Shown here piece after piece: positions 25,001 through 32,714 of a DNA stretch of 64,000 bases; positions within the stretch are counted from its first letter, which is position 1, and each line of letters opens with the position of its first letter. A program made the translations under genes and the position numbers. The notes beneath the pieces were generated by a model. The model ran no database searches and had not been told where the DNA came from. It saw nothing but the letters and a program-made list of their open reading frames with translations. The DNA is from Varanus komodoensis (taxonomy: Eukaryota; Chordata; Lepidosauria; Squamata; Varanidae), in assembly GCF_004798865.1 (NCBI RefSeq), contig NW_025335268.1, positions 76,325,318 through 76,389,317 on the forward strand, read 5' to 3'.

Positions 25001-28000
25001 CACTTAATCTGCAGGAATGCTTGGTGGAGTCTTGCAGGACTAAGAACACTGAAGGATCTTGGTAGTCCTTCCACTGGAGCAGGTGCCTCTTCATAGGCAG
25101 GTCTTTGTGATGAATACTGCTGCAGGGCAGTGCAGGAAGCAGGACCCAGTTCATGCCTAGCCCTCCTCCCCCCCGCCCCAATCAGACTCTATCTCAGTAT
25201 TTATTTATTTAAAACCTTTCTGTACCGTCCAACTACAACAGTCTTGGGATTGTCTTACAATGAAAACAGGTTAAAATAAAGCATAGGATTCAATACATCC
25301 ATTGAATTAAACCCACATTAAAACCTAATCCACCTTAAAATAAAGGGTAAATAAGAAGGTTTTAGCCTGGTGCTGAAAGGAATACAGAGTCAGTGCCAGG
25401 TGAACCTCTCTGGGGAACACATTCCACAGCTGGGGCACCACCGCTGAGAAGGCACTGCTCTGGGTTGCCACCCTCCCAATCTTCAAGGATGGCTCCCGAA
25501 CCAGGACCTCTGCACCAGATCTTAAGGGGTAGGAAGTCACATAGGGAAGAGACGCTCCTTGGCTAATAAGGTCCTAAGCCCTTCAGGGCTTCATAGGTCA
25601 TCACCAGCACCATACCTTGGGCTCGGACTTCAATTGGCAGCCAGATGGCAGAAGGTGGTAGTGGACTGGTGTTGTATGTGCATGCCTGCCAGTCCCCGTC
25701 ATCTTTCTGGCTGCTCTATTCTGGACCAATTGACGTATCCAGACTGTTTAGGCTGCATTCATAGAAGGATCAGTTTTAAATCACATGAAGTACTAGGTCC
25801 CCTTTACCCAGCATAGGCTGGCCCTTGTCTGGAGTACGGTGTCCAGTTCTAGTCACCATAGTTGAAGAAAGATGCAAAGAAGCTGGAAAGGGTTCAGGGG
25901 AGGGCAACAAGGATGATGCAGGGGCTGGAAAAAAAGTCCTATGAGGAGAAATTTAAAGAACTGGGCATGTTTAGTCTTAAGAAGAGATGATAATAAGAGG
26001 TAAGGGAGATAGGATAGCACTGTACAAGTACTCAACAGGCTGTCACAAAGAGGAAGGACAGGATCGATTCTCTCTATCACCTCAGAGAGCAGGACACAGA
26101 AAAATGGGCTCAAATTACAGGAAGCCAGATTCTGGCTAGATGTCAGGAAAATATTCCTGACTGTACAACAATGACCTATGGACGTTGTGGGTTCTTCCAC
26201 ACTGGCGGCATTCAAAATGCAACTGGGCAGCCATTTGAGAGGGATGGTTTAACTTGGAGTCCTGCACTGAGCAGCGGGTTGCACCCAAAGGCCTTCTGGC
26301 ACCTTTTAACTCTGCTACTTTGTGATATAAACCCCTTGTCCTAAATTCTAAAAGATGATATTTCATAATCTAAAGCTATTCGGATTTTCAGAAAATAAGC
26401 TAAATAATTTTGTGGTAATCTCCTGAAAAACACTGATTACTGGGGTTTCTCGTCTTAGTTTTTTTTTTTCTGTGTTTTTTCAAGGTCTATGTGGATGGTA
26501 GCTTTTGATTTTAGGCAAACTTTGAAAATGGCTACAAACTTAATACAACTTGAGTGTCTTTTCCGCATGTCAAAGGAGCCTTCTGTCACCTGTGTTCTGT
26601 CATACACTTGCATGCATGATGATCAGTTGACTATTCCATGCATTCCTAGTCTAGGAAAGCTTATGCCAAGATTAACTTCTTAATCTTTAAGGTGTCACAT
26701 GCACGATGCATTGGGTTAATCTAGTGCAGCCAAAATGATGTTCCCCTGGAAATTATTTCCTCTGCCTGTTGCCTCCCAGGGATTAGAGCATGAGCTGTTT
26801 CCTCTCTTCTTCCTCCTGCACCAATATCATCCTCTTCCATTATATTTGTATTGCTCAGAGTGTCCTTCCGTCATGCATAAACTGGACTCCCTTATGATCT
26901 AGAGCAGAATCATGACATCACACAGGAAACCTGTGCTGGCATTGCCTCTCCTCAAATTACAGGAAGTCAAATGTTGGCAAGATTCCCAAGAAAAATGTCC
27001 TGACTGTCAGAGCAATGCAACAAGGGACCTAGGGAGGTTGTAGGTGCTCCCTCTCTAAAGGCATTGAAGAGGCACCTGGGCAGCCATTTGAGAGTGATGG
27101 TTTAACTTGGACCCTCTGGCCCCTTCTAACTCTACTATGATTATTCCCTCAAATGTTTTAGCCTGGCGCATGTGTGCCTATGTTTGAATGGGGAACATAA
27201 ATCTCATTGTTCCAGGACTCCTAATTTTTCTCCTTTCTTTGTCTCTTGCTTAGATCGGCTTCGGGACACGATGATACATGAACTGTGTCATGCAGCTACA
27301 TGGCTCATTCATGGCCTTCAAGATGGCCATGGCCGATTTTGGAGTTTCTATGCCAAGAAGTCTTCCATGATCCATCCAGAGCTCCCAGTGGTATCACGGT
27401 GCCACAACTATGAGATCAAATATAAGTTCACCTATGAATGTTCTAAGTGCAAAAACACGTAAGTGAGGGACTGGGGAGGCCTGCCTTTTCTTGTCTCTAA
27501 TGTGACATTTGAACTGCTTGCAAGTTCTGGCACAAATCCTTGGTAGTATCTGGTGAGCTGAACTGCTTTTCCACATCCCATCATTTTGGATTCAGTACAG
27601 GGTTAGCAATGTATTCTGTACTTTCAGCTCTTTGGGAACTCCTTCTCCCAATAGCTTTACACCTCTAATTTTCAGAATCCTGATCCTACAAGTGCTTATA
27701 TAGCTAAATAATGATGGAAAACTGTCAGACCCTGACGCTTCCCCTGCCCCATTTCTTGGAAGGAGTCCACACTAGATCAGCATGGAAGAAGTACAGATAT
27801 ATCTGATTTTGCAGTCTTGTCCTTTCTGTGCCTGCAAGGCCCTTCCAGGACTCTTAAGCTCTGTTTCATACCCAACAAGACCAGTACGGCGTAGTGGTTA
27901 GACAGTTGAAATGGGATTTGAGACATCTAGTCCTCCCTCAGCCATGAAGCTCAGTGGTGACTTTGGGTCAGTCTCTGCTTCTTGCTTTAACTTACCTCAT

Positions 28001-31000
28001 TGGGTTGCTGTGAAGAAAAGGGGAGAGCAAGGCTATGTAAGGTTATGGATTTCTGGCAAGAGGAAAATTGGTGGGATATGAATGGAGTGTGATAATGAAG
28101 TTTATGGTAGGGCCCAGAAGTCTTTCTGCACCCCCTGCAGCTATAACCTGCCAGCTGGGCTCCTAGAGAATGCTGAAGTTTACCAACATTATCAGTTGGA
28201 TTCACTACCCACATAGAGGCATCTACTGATGCATCACAGAAGTTCATGGCATTTGGGACAATCATGAGCTTCCCCAGTAGCCTGTATATACAGTGGTACC
28301 TCAGCTCACGAACGCCTCAGTTCACGACCAAATCGGGTCGCAAACACAAATTTCATTAAAAAATTGACTTAGGTCGCGAACTCCGTATTGGGTGGCGGCT
28401 GCGATCATGGCCATCTCTCCACCCGCCCCCACCCCAAGTGGAGAGATGGCCGCAATCGTGCTGGTGGCGGGGGGGAGAGATGGCCGAGATCGCACCCGTC
28501 TTTCCTGTAGGAGCGTGCTTGTGATTGAGCCCATTTTTTCTGCATGAGTGCAACCGCGATCTCAGCCATCTTCCCCCGCCACCCCGAGCGCCGGGATGAC
28601 GGGTGCATGCAGGGATGATGGACGCGAGGAGATGGCTTCACTCAGGGTGGGGGGGGAGATGGCCGCGATCTTTGTTGTTCTTTGTCACTTTGCTTCACAT
28701 TTTACTGATTAAAAAAATAGTTACAGAACAGATTAACCTTATTTACATTGAACTTTATGGGGAAATTTAACGTGTCTCACGACCAGTTTGGGTCACAACC
28801 AGAGTCCTGGAACAGATTTTGTTCGTGAGGCAAGGTACCCCTGCGTACTGCAGGGTACAGTCGAGATGTGACCATCCCTGGAAGATACAGAACGAAATCT
28901 ACCCTTCCCATGGCAAATATATAAGGACTCAGATTATAGGATAATACATTTCTCTTGTGATGGGGACAAATTAGGATGCTGTGGTCTTGGAGACGTTTTC
29001 CCCCTCTTAGTTTTCTCCCTTTTTTCCTTCCTTGTAACATACTCCCATTTTCTGGTACAACTGTGTTGGTGACCTCTAGAGCACCCCAAGATCCCTTTCA
29101 CAAGTGCTCTCCAGCCACTTATCCCCAAACCTGTACTTATGACACCTGTTCCTATGCCCCAAGTGCAAGAACTTGCACTTATCCACATTGAACACCATCC
29201 TGTTGTCTCCTCCCCATTTCCATAGTCTGTCCAGATCCTTTTGGATCTGGAGTACCTGCTCCACAGTTGTGGCCACTGACCCAGCTTTAGTATTGTCTGC
29301 AGATTTGATCAGCAGACTGTTCACCCCTTCTTCCATGTCAGTTGATGACACTGAGAGCATCTGGGTTAATTTAAATGAAGCAAGGAATAAAAGGAACAGT
29401 GGTTGGAGAACCTCAAAGGCTGTTCCGAAAAGGAAGGTCAAGATCTATTCCTGCTGGTACAGGAGTGCAGGGCACAAAGTAATCAATTCAAGTTGCAGCA
29501 GCCCAGATTCAGGCTAGATATCAGGAAAAGCTTCCTCACTGTCAGAGCAATACAACAGTGGAACCAGCTACCTAGAGAGGTGGGGGCTCTCCCACACTGG
29601 AGACATTCAGAAAGTAACTGGACAGCCATCTGAGTGGGATAGAGTAAAGTGGTGTCCTGCAGCAGCAGGAGGGTGGACCCGATGGCCTTCATGGCCCCTT
29701 CCAACTCTACTATCCGATGAGACTATGATAGGCAAATGGTGAAGGATCATCTCACTGAGTTGAATGTGTTCAAAACTCCAGGGCTGGATAAATTCCATCC
29801 TAGAGGCCTGAAGGAATTGGCAGAAGAATGCTCAGAATTATATTCTTGTATTTTGTTCCTTGATTGTATATAAGCTGCCCAGAAAGCCTATGGCTAATCA
29901 GGCAGCTTATAAATCAGAGAGAGAGAGGGAGAGAGAGAGAGAGGGAGAGACATCAATCTCTGGGAAAATTCTGCAGGAGATACTAAAGTAGTCAGTCTGC
30001 AAACACCTTGAAAACAATGCAGTGAGAACTAGAACCCAACATGGATTTCTCAAGAACAGATCCCACTGTTACTCAGGACAAATCTGATTTCATATTTTGA
30101 TTGGCTAATGTCCCCAATGGACTGTGGGAACGCTGTGTACATAGTATATCTTGAACGCAGCAAAGCTTTTGACAAAGCTACCCATGATTAGCAAACTAGC
30201 TCAAAGTGGGCTAGATGGAACAAAGATCAGGTGGATCCACAGTTGGCTACAGAATCGGACTCAAAGAGTTCTGTCAATGACACCTCCTCAAACTAGGGAG
30301 AGGTAACAAGTGAGGCACTTCAGGATTCAGTCCTGGGCCTAGTGCTCTTCAACATTTTCATTAATGATGTGGATGAGGAACTGCAGGAACAATTTGCACA
30401 TGACACAAAAGTGGGTGGGATAGCCAGTCCTCTGGAAGGCAGAAGTAAGAGTCAAGGTGATCTTGATAGGTTGGAGCACTGGGCTAAAAACAACAAAATG
30501 AAATTTAGTAGGGACAGATGCCAGGATCTGCACCTAGCAAAAAGAAACCTAATGCAGTGTTACAACATGGGGAATACTTGGCTCAACAGTACTGGAAATG
30601 AGCTGGATCTTGGAATTGTTACAGATCACAAGATGAATATGAGTCAAAAAAGGATAAGACACCAAGAAGAATTGCATCACTTGTCAGAGCAGAAGGGCAA
30701 TGGACCCTATTACCTGAGCAAGTGGTGGCTTCTCCCTCTCCAGAGACATTCAGAAAGCATCAGGCCAGTCAACTGAATGGGTGGTGTAGCTTATTGTCCT
30801 GCAATAGTTGGGGGTTGCACCCAATGGCCTTGTGCCCCTTCCATCTCTGCTATTCTATGAAACACTGTTTTAGGCTGCATTAATAGAAGTCTCACTTCCA
30901 AATGCAATGAAGTAACAGTTCCCCTTATCTCAGCAGTGGCTAAGCTTCATCTGGAGTACAGTCGTGGGCACCACAGTTTAAGAAGATGCAGACAAGCAGG

Positions 31001-32338
31001 AAATGGTTCAGGGGCAGCAAGGATGATCCAGTGCCTGGAAACAAAGCCCTGTGAGGAGACATTGAGAGAACTGGTCGTCTAACCTCAAGAAGAGAAAACT
31101 TGAGGGGAGATACGATGGCAATTTACCAGTTACTTAGAAGGGGGTCACACTGAAGAGGGTCAGGATCTACTCTTGATCCTAGAGTGCAGGACAGAGACCA
31201 ACAGACTTAAGTTACAGGGAACCAACAAGATATCAGGAAAAATGTCCTGACTGTTAGAGTAGTACAAAAATGGAACCGTTAACCTGGGGAGGCTGTGGGC
31301 TCTGCCAAACTAGAGGCATTCAAGATGCAACTGGACAGCCATCTGAGAGGGATGGTTTAACTTGGAGACCTGCACTCAGCAGAGGGTTGGGCCTGATGGC
31401 CCTCTGTCCCTTTCCACCTCTACCATTCTATGATTCTCGTTTTTTGATTCTAGCAGGAACTAGTTTGGTTCATCAGATAGAATTCTCTTATGTTTGTATA
31501 TTTACTTTTAATTATAAAATTGTCATCTAGCCTTCTATACAAAGCAAATGTAAGGCAGATTTCTGCAACAAAAATAAAAATAGTTTATCCGTAAAAAGCA
31601 TAAAATGCAATAAAAGTGTGGATAAGTAAAACAATACAGTGAGCAAAGAAATACAGCAAATCCTGAACAGTCATCCCCCCAAAAATGCCTTTTAAACAAC
31701 ATTGTGCAGCATTCAGCTACTGCTTATGTTAGCCGTCCATCGCATATTTTACTTGCATGTATTTGAATGTGCTTGCTTGCTTCTTTGCTAGCAGCATTGG
31801 AGAAAGTTATTCTAAGAAGTGGGATGAAGATTTCTGCAAAACATAGCTGTTTCTCCTTAACCTTCACTGCTGGGCCTCACCCTTTTTACTCCTCATAGTG
31901 CTCTTTCTATAGTAATCATGATACCTCCCCTTGGACAGTCTCTCCTCTAGCTTGGCATTCAGAATCCTGGGGCTGCTTTCTGTTACTTTTGTTGAAGAGT
32001 GTCAGCTAGTTATAGTCGCACAGCTGTTCCTGTTCCCTCACTGATTTTCTTTTGTTTGTCCTTTTAGGATTGGGCGCCACTCCAGATCCCTGGATGTGGA
32101 ACGCTTTGTCTGTGCTTTTTGCAGGGGGAAGTTTGTGCTGTGCCAACCCACCTGGAAAGATGGCACACCAGCCACAAAACCACTTGCTCCATTTGCAAAG
32201 TATGTGAAAGAAAACTATGGTTCCACTAAATGCTCACAGCAAGACCCGAGCCACGGAGCAATCATGAAGAAACTCAGTGCAGATTTTGCAGCCCAGGCTA
32301 GTCTCCATAATCCACGGCTTCCTTCAGTGAAAGACTAG
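1355..32338 (+). CDS. GCNA: GCNA, germ cell nuclear acidic SprT-like metalloprotease (whole gene, 10 coding exons)
   Basis: Coding exons: 1355-1404, 7486-7523, 12159-12222, 15114-15178, 15702-16118, 17192-17342, 23204-23345, 24687-24825, 27254-27458, 32068-32338. All have AG/GT borders, and their phases join to 1542 nt (513 residues plus stop). The N-terminal half is polar and disordered with acidic Ser-Asp runs (SDSDDD near 103-108; SSDEEMD followed by LLVRI at 188-192, a possible SUMO-interacting motif). The C-terminal half is the SprT protease: zinc ligands H364 and H368 with catalytic E365 in HELCH, third ligand probably H381 in GHG, then a zinc ribbon (C418, C421, C439, C442) and an HMG-like tail. 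The match to human GCNA around the active site and ribbon is close. In other animals GCNA is a germ-line nuclear protein that counters DNA-protein crosslinks. The acidic region is much shorter than the human one. The start is the first ATG after the exon-1 acceptor; an upstream start is not excluded. Confidence 0.94.
1474..3765 (-). mobile_element. CR1 LINE, long 3' portion, interrupted near 2740-3085
   Basis: The left edge is the CR1 3' end (catagaatactagagttgg, read from the opposite strand). Going right, the - strand shows the reverse-transcriptase C-terminus, the core with FADDTKLGG and [14 protein letters not shown] (about 2176-2511), then the RT N-terminus with [20 protein letters not shown] and [10 protein letters not shown] (about 3091-3348). 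Segments 1474-2740 and 3085-3765 are in element order, so this is one copy split by ~350 bp of unassigned AT-rich sequence. Several stops; inactive. Confidence 0.85.
3770..3945 (-). repeat. CR1 LINE 3' fragment
   Basis: The block 'aagtcagaagggacctcccg...ccatctagtctgacc' followed by 'ggtggttgtccaatctttccttgaacaccctc' recurs at 32725, 36610, 37510 and 37860. It is the 3' end of one CR1 subfamily on the - strand. It stops where the BovB fold-back begins and may be the left half of the copy that continues at 6120. Confidence 0.75.
4508..4653 (+). mobile_element. SINE with 5S rRNA-derived head, inserted in BovB
   Basis: The stretch gaagctaagcagggtcaggc followed by ctggg...gggatgggtgact (4511-4552) matches the internal promoter part of 5S rRNA. 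The rest is an L2/CR1-like tail (ctgcctagagagct...gcagtataaaaatg) ending in (AAT)n. BovB sequence stops at 'attctattgtttt' and resumes at 'ctttgcactgttcatttaag', so the SINE interrupts it. 5S-headed SINEs are known from squamates. Confidence 0.72.
4625..4653. repeat. (AAT)n microsatellite, SINE tail
   Basis: About nine AAT units end the 5S-headed SINE, as is normal for LINE/SINE 3' tails. Confidence 0.9.
6120..6850 (-). repeat. CR1 LINE fragment (RT C-terminus and linker)
   Basis: The - strand reads [27 protein letters not shown] and later [30 protein letters not shown], the conserved CR1 RT C-terminal region. The nearby block 'ttttgtgaagccacatgggcttc' also occurs in the CR1 copies at 19640 and 22850. 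It may be the right half of the copy left of the BovB (3770-3945). Confidence 0.85.
6863..7204 (-). mobile_element. Sauria-type tRNA-derived SINE
   Basis: The right end, read in reverse, is a tRNA-like head: an A-box-like TGGTGCAGTGG near 7190-7203 and a B-box-like GGTTCAAATC at 7138-7147. The left end carries the repeated ggtaaaggtaaagg tail and the 'gtcatgcctgactctaggg' segment of Sauria SINEs, which borrow the BovB 3' end for mobility. About 340 bp, near full length. Confidence 0.85.
7300..7395. repeat. Palindromic MITE-like repeat
   Basis: A segment 'agtcctacatagagtaaacc' is followed ~40 bp later by an imperfect reverse complement ('gggtctactctacataggact'), giving a fold-back unit under 100 bp. 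This is the shape of small non-autonomous DNA transposons. I do not recognise the exact family. Confidence 0.5.
7400..7485. other. GCNA intron 1, 3' end
   Basis: No repeat recognised. It contains the polypyrimidine tract (tgtcctgttgtttgttttgcag) of GCNA exon 2. Confidence 0.5.
7486..7523 (+). CDS. GCNA: GCNA coding exon 2 (residues 17-30)
   Basis: A 38-nt exon between tttgcag and GTAAGT. It encodes [12 protein letters not shown], the acidic Ser/Asp/Glu style typical of the GCNA disordered region. Enters in phase 2 and leaves in phase 1. Confidence 0.82.
8222..8376 (-). repeat. Old tRNA-derived SINE relic
   Basis: Blocks such as 'gagatagcagggcttaagcctgaaatcttctgcatgcgaagcaagtgc' resemble the reversed tRNA-like head (with a decayed B box) of an old amniote SINE. 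Heavily mutated. The surrounding 7524-8950 shows no other feature I can name. Confidence 0.45.
9000..9300 (-). repeat. Probable CR1 endonuclease-region fragment
   Basis: Blocks such as 'gaaattgacgtcccccgtgatgaatgcat' and 'gggtggtcagtaatacacacc' have the look of the CR1 endonuclease region on the - strand. Weakly preserved. The following 9300-10030 shows nothing clear. Confidence 0.4.
10033..10086. repeat. (CT)n microsatellite
   Basis: A nearly pure CT run of ~52 bases in GCNA intron 2. The reading frames of alternating Arg/Glu across it are artefacts. Confidence 0.95.
10400..10800 (-). repeat. Possible L2 LINE 3' UTR fragment
   Basis: Segments such as 'actcaatgcactacaacagtctagcat' and 'ttcattaggccttgcccagtc' resemble the L2 3' UTR also seen at 18159-18470, same orientation. 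Diverged. Confidence 0.35.
11099..11420. mobile_element. hAT-type non-autonomous DNA transposon, left end
   Basis: It begins with CAGGGGTCCTCAAACTTTTT, the common terminus of hAT/Charlie-like elements, followed by a 'gggggccagtt' block and a CpG-rich interior. I could not find the right terminal repeat, so the right border is an estimate. Confidence 0.6.
12159..12222 (+). CDS. GCNA: GCNA coding exon 3 (residues 30-51)
   Basis: A 64-nt exon between ttacttag and GTATGT, coding a basic, cysteine-containing stretch ([10 protein letters not shown]...). The phases agree with both neighbours. No domain assignment. Confidence 0.75.
12540..14935 (+). mobile_element. CR1 LINE, 5' part (ORF1 and endonuclease), split by BovB
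   Basis: The + strand carries the CR1 ORF1 esterase-like GDS motif ([14 protein letters not shown] at ~12915-12960). Further on it has endonuclease pieces [22 protein letters not shown] and EVALYIKEG (13630-13750), then after the Bov[21 protein letters not shown] (14515-14580) and AAIMGDV. The tail (ggtctcatctagtatgg) suggests a jump to the 3' end, i.e. an internal deletion. Having the 5' part is unusual, since most CR1 copies are 5'-truncated. Many stops. Confidence 0.82.
13753..14462 (-). mobile_element. BovB LINE, 5'-truncated, inserted in CR1 with target-site duplication
   Basis: The - strand encodes the BovB RT C-terminal region ([54 protein letters not shown]). The left side is the 3' UTR with the 'ctgcgaccccacggacaac' block. 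The 12-bp CAAGGAGGGCAT occurs at 13741-13752 and 14463-14474, and CR1 coding sequence continues across both flanks. It is therefore a clean secondary insertion. Confidence 0.93.
15114..15178 (+). CDS. GCNA: GCNA coding exon 4 (residues 51-73)
   Basis: A 65-nt exon after a pyrimidine-rich acceptor (ttttacctcccag) and before GTAAGT. It encodes [13 protein letters not shown] within the disordered N-terminal half. Phase 2 in, phase 1 out. Confidence 0.78.
15702..16118 (+). CDS. GCNA: GCNA coding exon 5, large acidic/disordered exon (residues 73-212)
   Basis: A 417-nt exon, the largest of the gene, between tgtcttgcag and GTAAGT. The product is rich in Ser, Pro, Gln and acidic residues, with acidic patches at SDSDDD and SSDEEMD; the second runs straight into the hydrophobic LLVRI. 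It takes the place of the long Asp/Ser repeat of mammalian GCNA but has no tandem repeats. Confidence 0.9.
16925..16990. repeat. hAT/MITE terminal relic
   Basis: The block 'atgataggaactgtagtcagcaac' followed by 'atctagggggccacaccc' is a widespread reptile DNA-transposon end. Short and isolated, within GCNA intron 5. Confidence 0.4.
17192..17342 (+). CDS. GCNA: GCNA coding exon 6 (residues 212-262)
   Basis: A 151-nt open exon between gtggctggcag and GTGAGT, phase 1 to 2, joining smoothly into the SprT exons. It codes for a linker with VLVDVGQI near its end. No known domain. Confidence 0.82.
17515..17700 (-). repeat. MIR/CORE-like SINE fragment
   Basis: The block 'tttttatcctgccttttccccagtgag' followed by 'acttcactgcgaggcaaattgagctgag...gctcacccagcag' is the reverse of the SINE family copy at 35521-35738. 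The tRNA-like end is lost. Confidence 0.6.
17805..17925 (-). repeat. CR1 LINE 3' tip
   Basis: 'gtagagttgaaaggggcc' then 'agttgtccagctgcatcttg' is the reversed 3' end of CR1, as at 1474. Confidence 0.8.
17950..18142 (+). mobile_element. L1 LINE 3' end with poly(A), inserted in L2
   Basis: The sequence is homologous to the reverse complement of 39678-39902 (shared 'ggctgacccagtaggtctgatg' type block) and ends in A-rich 'ccaaaaaaataaa'. It is flanked by the 16-bp direct repeat TAAATTGGGCCTGGAG at 17934-17949 and 18143-18158, a typical L1 target-site duplication. Confidence 0.85.
18143..18470 (-). repeat. L2 LINE 3' UTR fragment
   Basis: 'agctcaactggaagctagtgcagttgatg' and the following 'gttaccagagcatggatgactgtgg' recur in reptile L2 3' regions. 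The L1 at 17950 interrupts its left end. Confidence 0.6.
18475..19050 (+). other. Unclassified repeat, possibly an LTR fossil
   Basis: A Ser/Glu- and Arg/Lys-rich segment is followed by 'attaaaggactttag' and a sequence ending 'cctcacgacac'. This looks like the poly(A)-signal end of an LTR. If so it is an old, broken, solitary remnant. Family unknown. Confidence 0.3.
19100..20620 (-). repeat. CR1 LINE, endonuclease-RT linker and RT N-terminus
   Basis: 19140-19300 repeats the 'ctgctccagaattttccca' block and following segments of the CR1 at 3165-3330. 19610-19690 and 20040-20360 carry the 'gtgaagccacac...cttcttctgttg' linker and its continuation. About 280 bp at 19690-19975 (L2-like tail sequence) interrupts it. 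Decayed. Confidence 0.7.
19690..19975 (-). repeat. L2-like 3' tail sequence inserted in CR1
   Basis: 'tttatttatttatctatttg...cataaactgctc' followed by 'gggctctctgggcactgtacaa' is the common L2/SINE tail in reverse, followed by an AT-rich stretch. Confidence 0.5.
21650..23095 (-). repeat. CR1 LINE, RT N-terminus and upstream linker
   Basis: The - strand reads [20 protein letters not shown], then [19 protein letters not shown] and [12 protein letters not shown] (21800-22110), the CR1 RT start. Further right it continues into the EN-RT linker. Some 400 bp (about 22400-22830) between linker blocks look foreign and are unassigned. Inactive. Confidence 0.8.
23204..23345 (+). CDS. GCNA: GCNA coding exon 7, start of SprT domain (residues 262-309)
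   Basis: A 142-nt exon from tcttttcag to a GTAGTG donor. It encodes [11 protein letters not shown], then [20 protein letters not shown]. This aligns with the human GCNA segment that holds CKVPGCFLQDL and YDLFNRSVCDKK, the first helix of the SprT fold. The donor is slightly weak (GTAGTG) but is the only one in phase. Confidence 0.93.
24687..24825 (+). CDS. GCNA: GCNA coding exon 8, SprT domain (residues 310-356)
   Basis: A 139-nt exon between ttccctcag and GTAAGT. It encodes [14 protein letters not shown] and then [13 protein letters not shown]. These match the human stretches IGWNNKMVKTAGLC and AEIQIGLKVCDSA, the beta-sheet part of the protease that precedes the active-site helix. Confidence 0.95.
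25200..25740 (-). mobile_element. L2 LINE 3' end
   Basis: The - strand contains [21 protein letters not shown] (25400-25480), the conserved L2 RT C-terminus, with the 3' UTR to the right and an AT-rich stretch to the left. In GCNA intron 8. Confidence 0.75.
25745..26345 (+). repeat. CR1 LINE 3' end
   Basis: Blocks 'ctggagtacggtgtccagttc', 'gggcaacaaggatgatgcagg', 'ctgactgtacaacaatgacc' and 'gcaactgggcagccatttgag' are the CR1 3' coding end and UTR on the + strand. Confidence 0.85.
26940..27145 (+). repeat. CR1 LINE 3' tip
   Basis: 'ctcctcaaattacaggaagtc' to 'cccttctaactctactatgatt' is a 200-bp CR1 3' end just upstream of GCNA exon 9. Its right edge is ~110 bp from the acceptor. Confidence 0.85.
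27254..27458 (+). CDS. GCNA: GCNA coding exon 9, HELCH active site and first zinc-ribbon pair (residues 356-424)
   Basis: A 205-nt exon between cttgcttag and GTAAGT. It holds the active-site helix [17 protein letters not shown], the GHG third-ligand motif, IHPELP and [15 protein letters not shown], ending in the C418/C421 pair. All zinc ligands and the catalytic glutamate are intact, so the protease should be active if expressed. Confidence 0.97.
27880..28085 (+). mobile_element. MIR/CORE-like tRNA-derived SINE
   Basis: It opens with 'ggcgtagtggttagacag' (A-box-like) and continues 'gactttgggtcagtctctg', then 'ctcattgggttgctgtgaag', the same family as 35521-35738. The B box is degraded. In GCNA intron 9. 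Confidence 0.7.
28291..28843. mobile_element. Tigger-like non-autonomous DNA transposon (MITE)
   Basis: Terminal inverted repeats of 23 bp (28291-28313 and 28821-28843; 19 of 23 paired) begin CAGTGGTACCTC, as in Tigger-type mariner relatives. TA precedes the left end; the right flank no longer shows it. The interior 28395-28680 is CpG-rich and has several direct and inverted copies of a gatggccgcgatc-like core. No transposase. Confidence 0.75.
29090..29340 (-). repeat. CR1 LINE fragment (RT C-terminus)
   Basis: The - strand reads [20 protein letters not shown] then [20 protein letters not shown]. It is nearly identical to 33225-33485, including non-CR1 sequence beyond its right edge. Confidence 0.85.
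29400..29725 (+). repeat. CR1 LINE 3' end
   Basis: 'aaggtcaagatctattcctgc' through 'ccttccaactctactatccg' is a + strand CR1 3' end. Confidence 0.85.
29726..30860 (+). mobile_element. CR1 LINE, RT core to 3' end
   Basis: The + strand encodes [32 protein letters not shown], i.e. the RT catalytic region (the YADD-type motif decayed), then [20 protein letters not shown] and the 3' UTR ending 'ctctgctattctatgaaac'. A GA-rich microsatellite lies inside at 29915-29950. Confidence 0.85.
29915..29950. repeat. (GA)n microsatellite
   Basis: An imperfect GA run of ~36 bp follows 'cagcttataaatc', so it probably began as the tail of a small inserted repeat. Confidence 0.85.
30865..31440 (+). repeat. CR1 LINE 3' end
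   Basis: A further + strand CR1 end directly following the previous one ('ggctgcattaatagaagtctc' to 'taccattctatgattc'). Confidence 0.85.
31485..31715 (-). repeat. AT-rich L2-like tail
   Basis: 'catctagccttctatacaaagc' followed by A-rich 'aaaagcataaaatgcaataaaag' resembles the L2 tail regions at 19690 and 25200. Weak. Confidence 0.4.
32068..32338 (+). CDS. GCNA: GCNA coding exon 10, second zinc-ribbon pair and HMG-like tail (residues 424-513)
   Basis: The last exon begins after gtccttttag and runs to a TAG at 32336-32338. It starts with [18 protein letters not shown], supplying the second Cys pair of the ribbon (C439, C442). The tail reads [11 protein letters not shown] and later [10 protein letters not shown], an HMG-box-like pattern. 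The human protein ends soon after the ribbon, so the longer tail is a difference from human. Confidence 0.95.
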
Positions 32339-32552
32339 GACAACACTCTCAAGACCATTGCTTCACGGGGCAGGAGAGGTCTATGAACAGTTTGCCTAGA
32401 ATGAAATACTTGGGCAAAGTCGTCTTAACTGGATCCCCCACAGCTAAATCCTTGTTAAATCCCTTCTGCAGCCCTGATGTCTCCGAGTTCATTTGCCCCA
32501 AGGGCATTGAATCCAGCTTTGTGGCTCATTAATAAAAGTTGAATACGGTGAA
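32339..32552 (+). promoter_or_regulatory. GCNA: GCNA 3' UTR with poly(A) signal
   Basis: A canonical AATAAA lies at 32531-32536, 193 bases after the stop, followed by a GT-rich stretch (gtgaactgtgtgctt). The UTR is free of recognisable repeats. Confidence 0.8.
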
Positions 32553-32714
32553 CTGTGTGCTTGAAATATGCCTTTCCCCTCATTGCAGTTTTGATGTCAG
32601 GCATGTTTGTGCCAGAGGTACGTATAGAGGCATTGTGATACTGGCACCTTTTAATTTCTGCTCCTTTTCTAATAAGCTTCCAAATAAGTGAAATTTGGCT
32701 TTTTCACAGCACAG

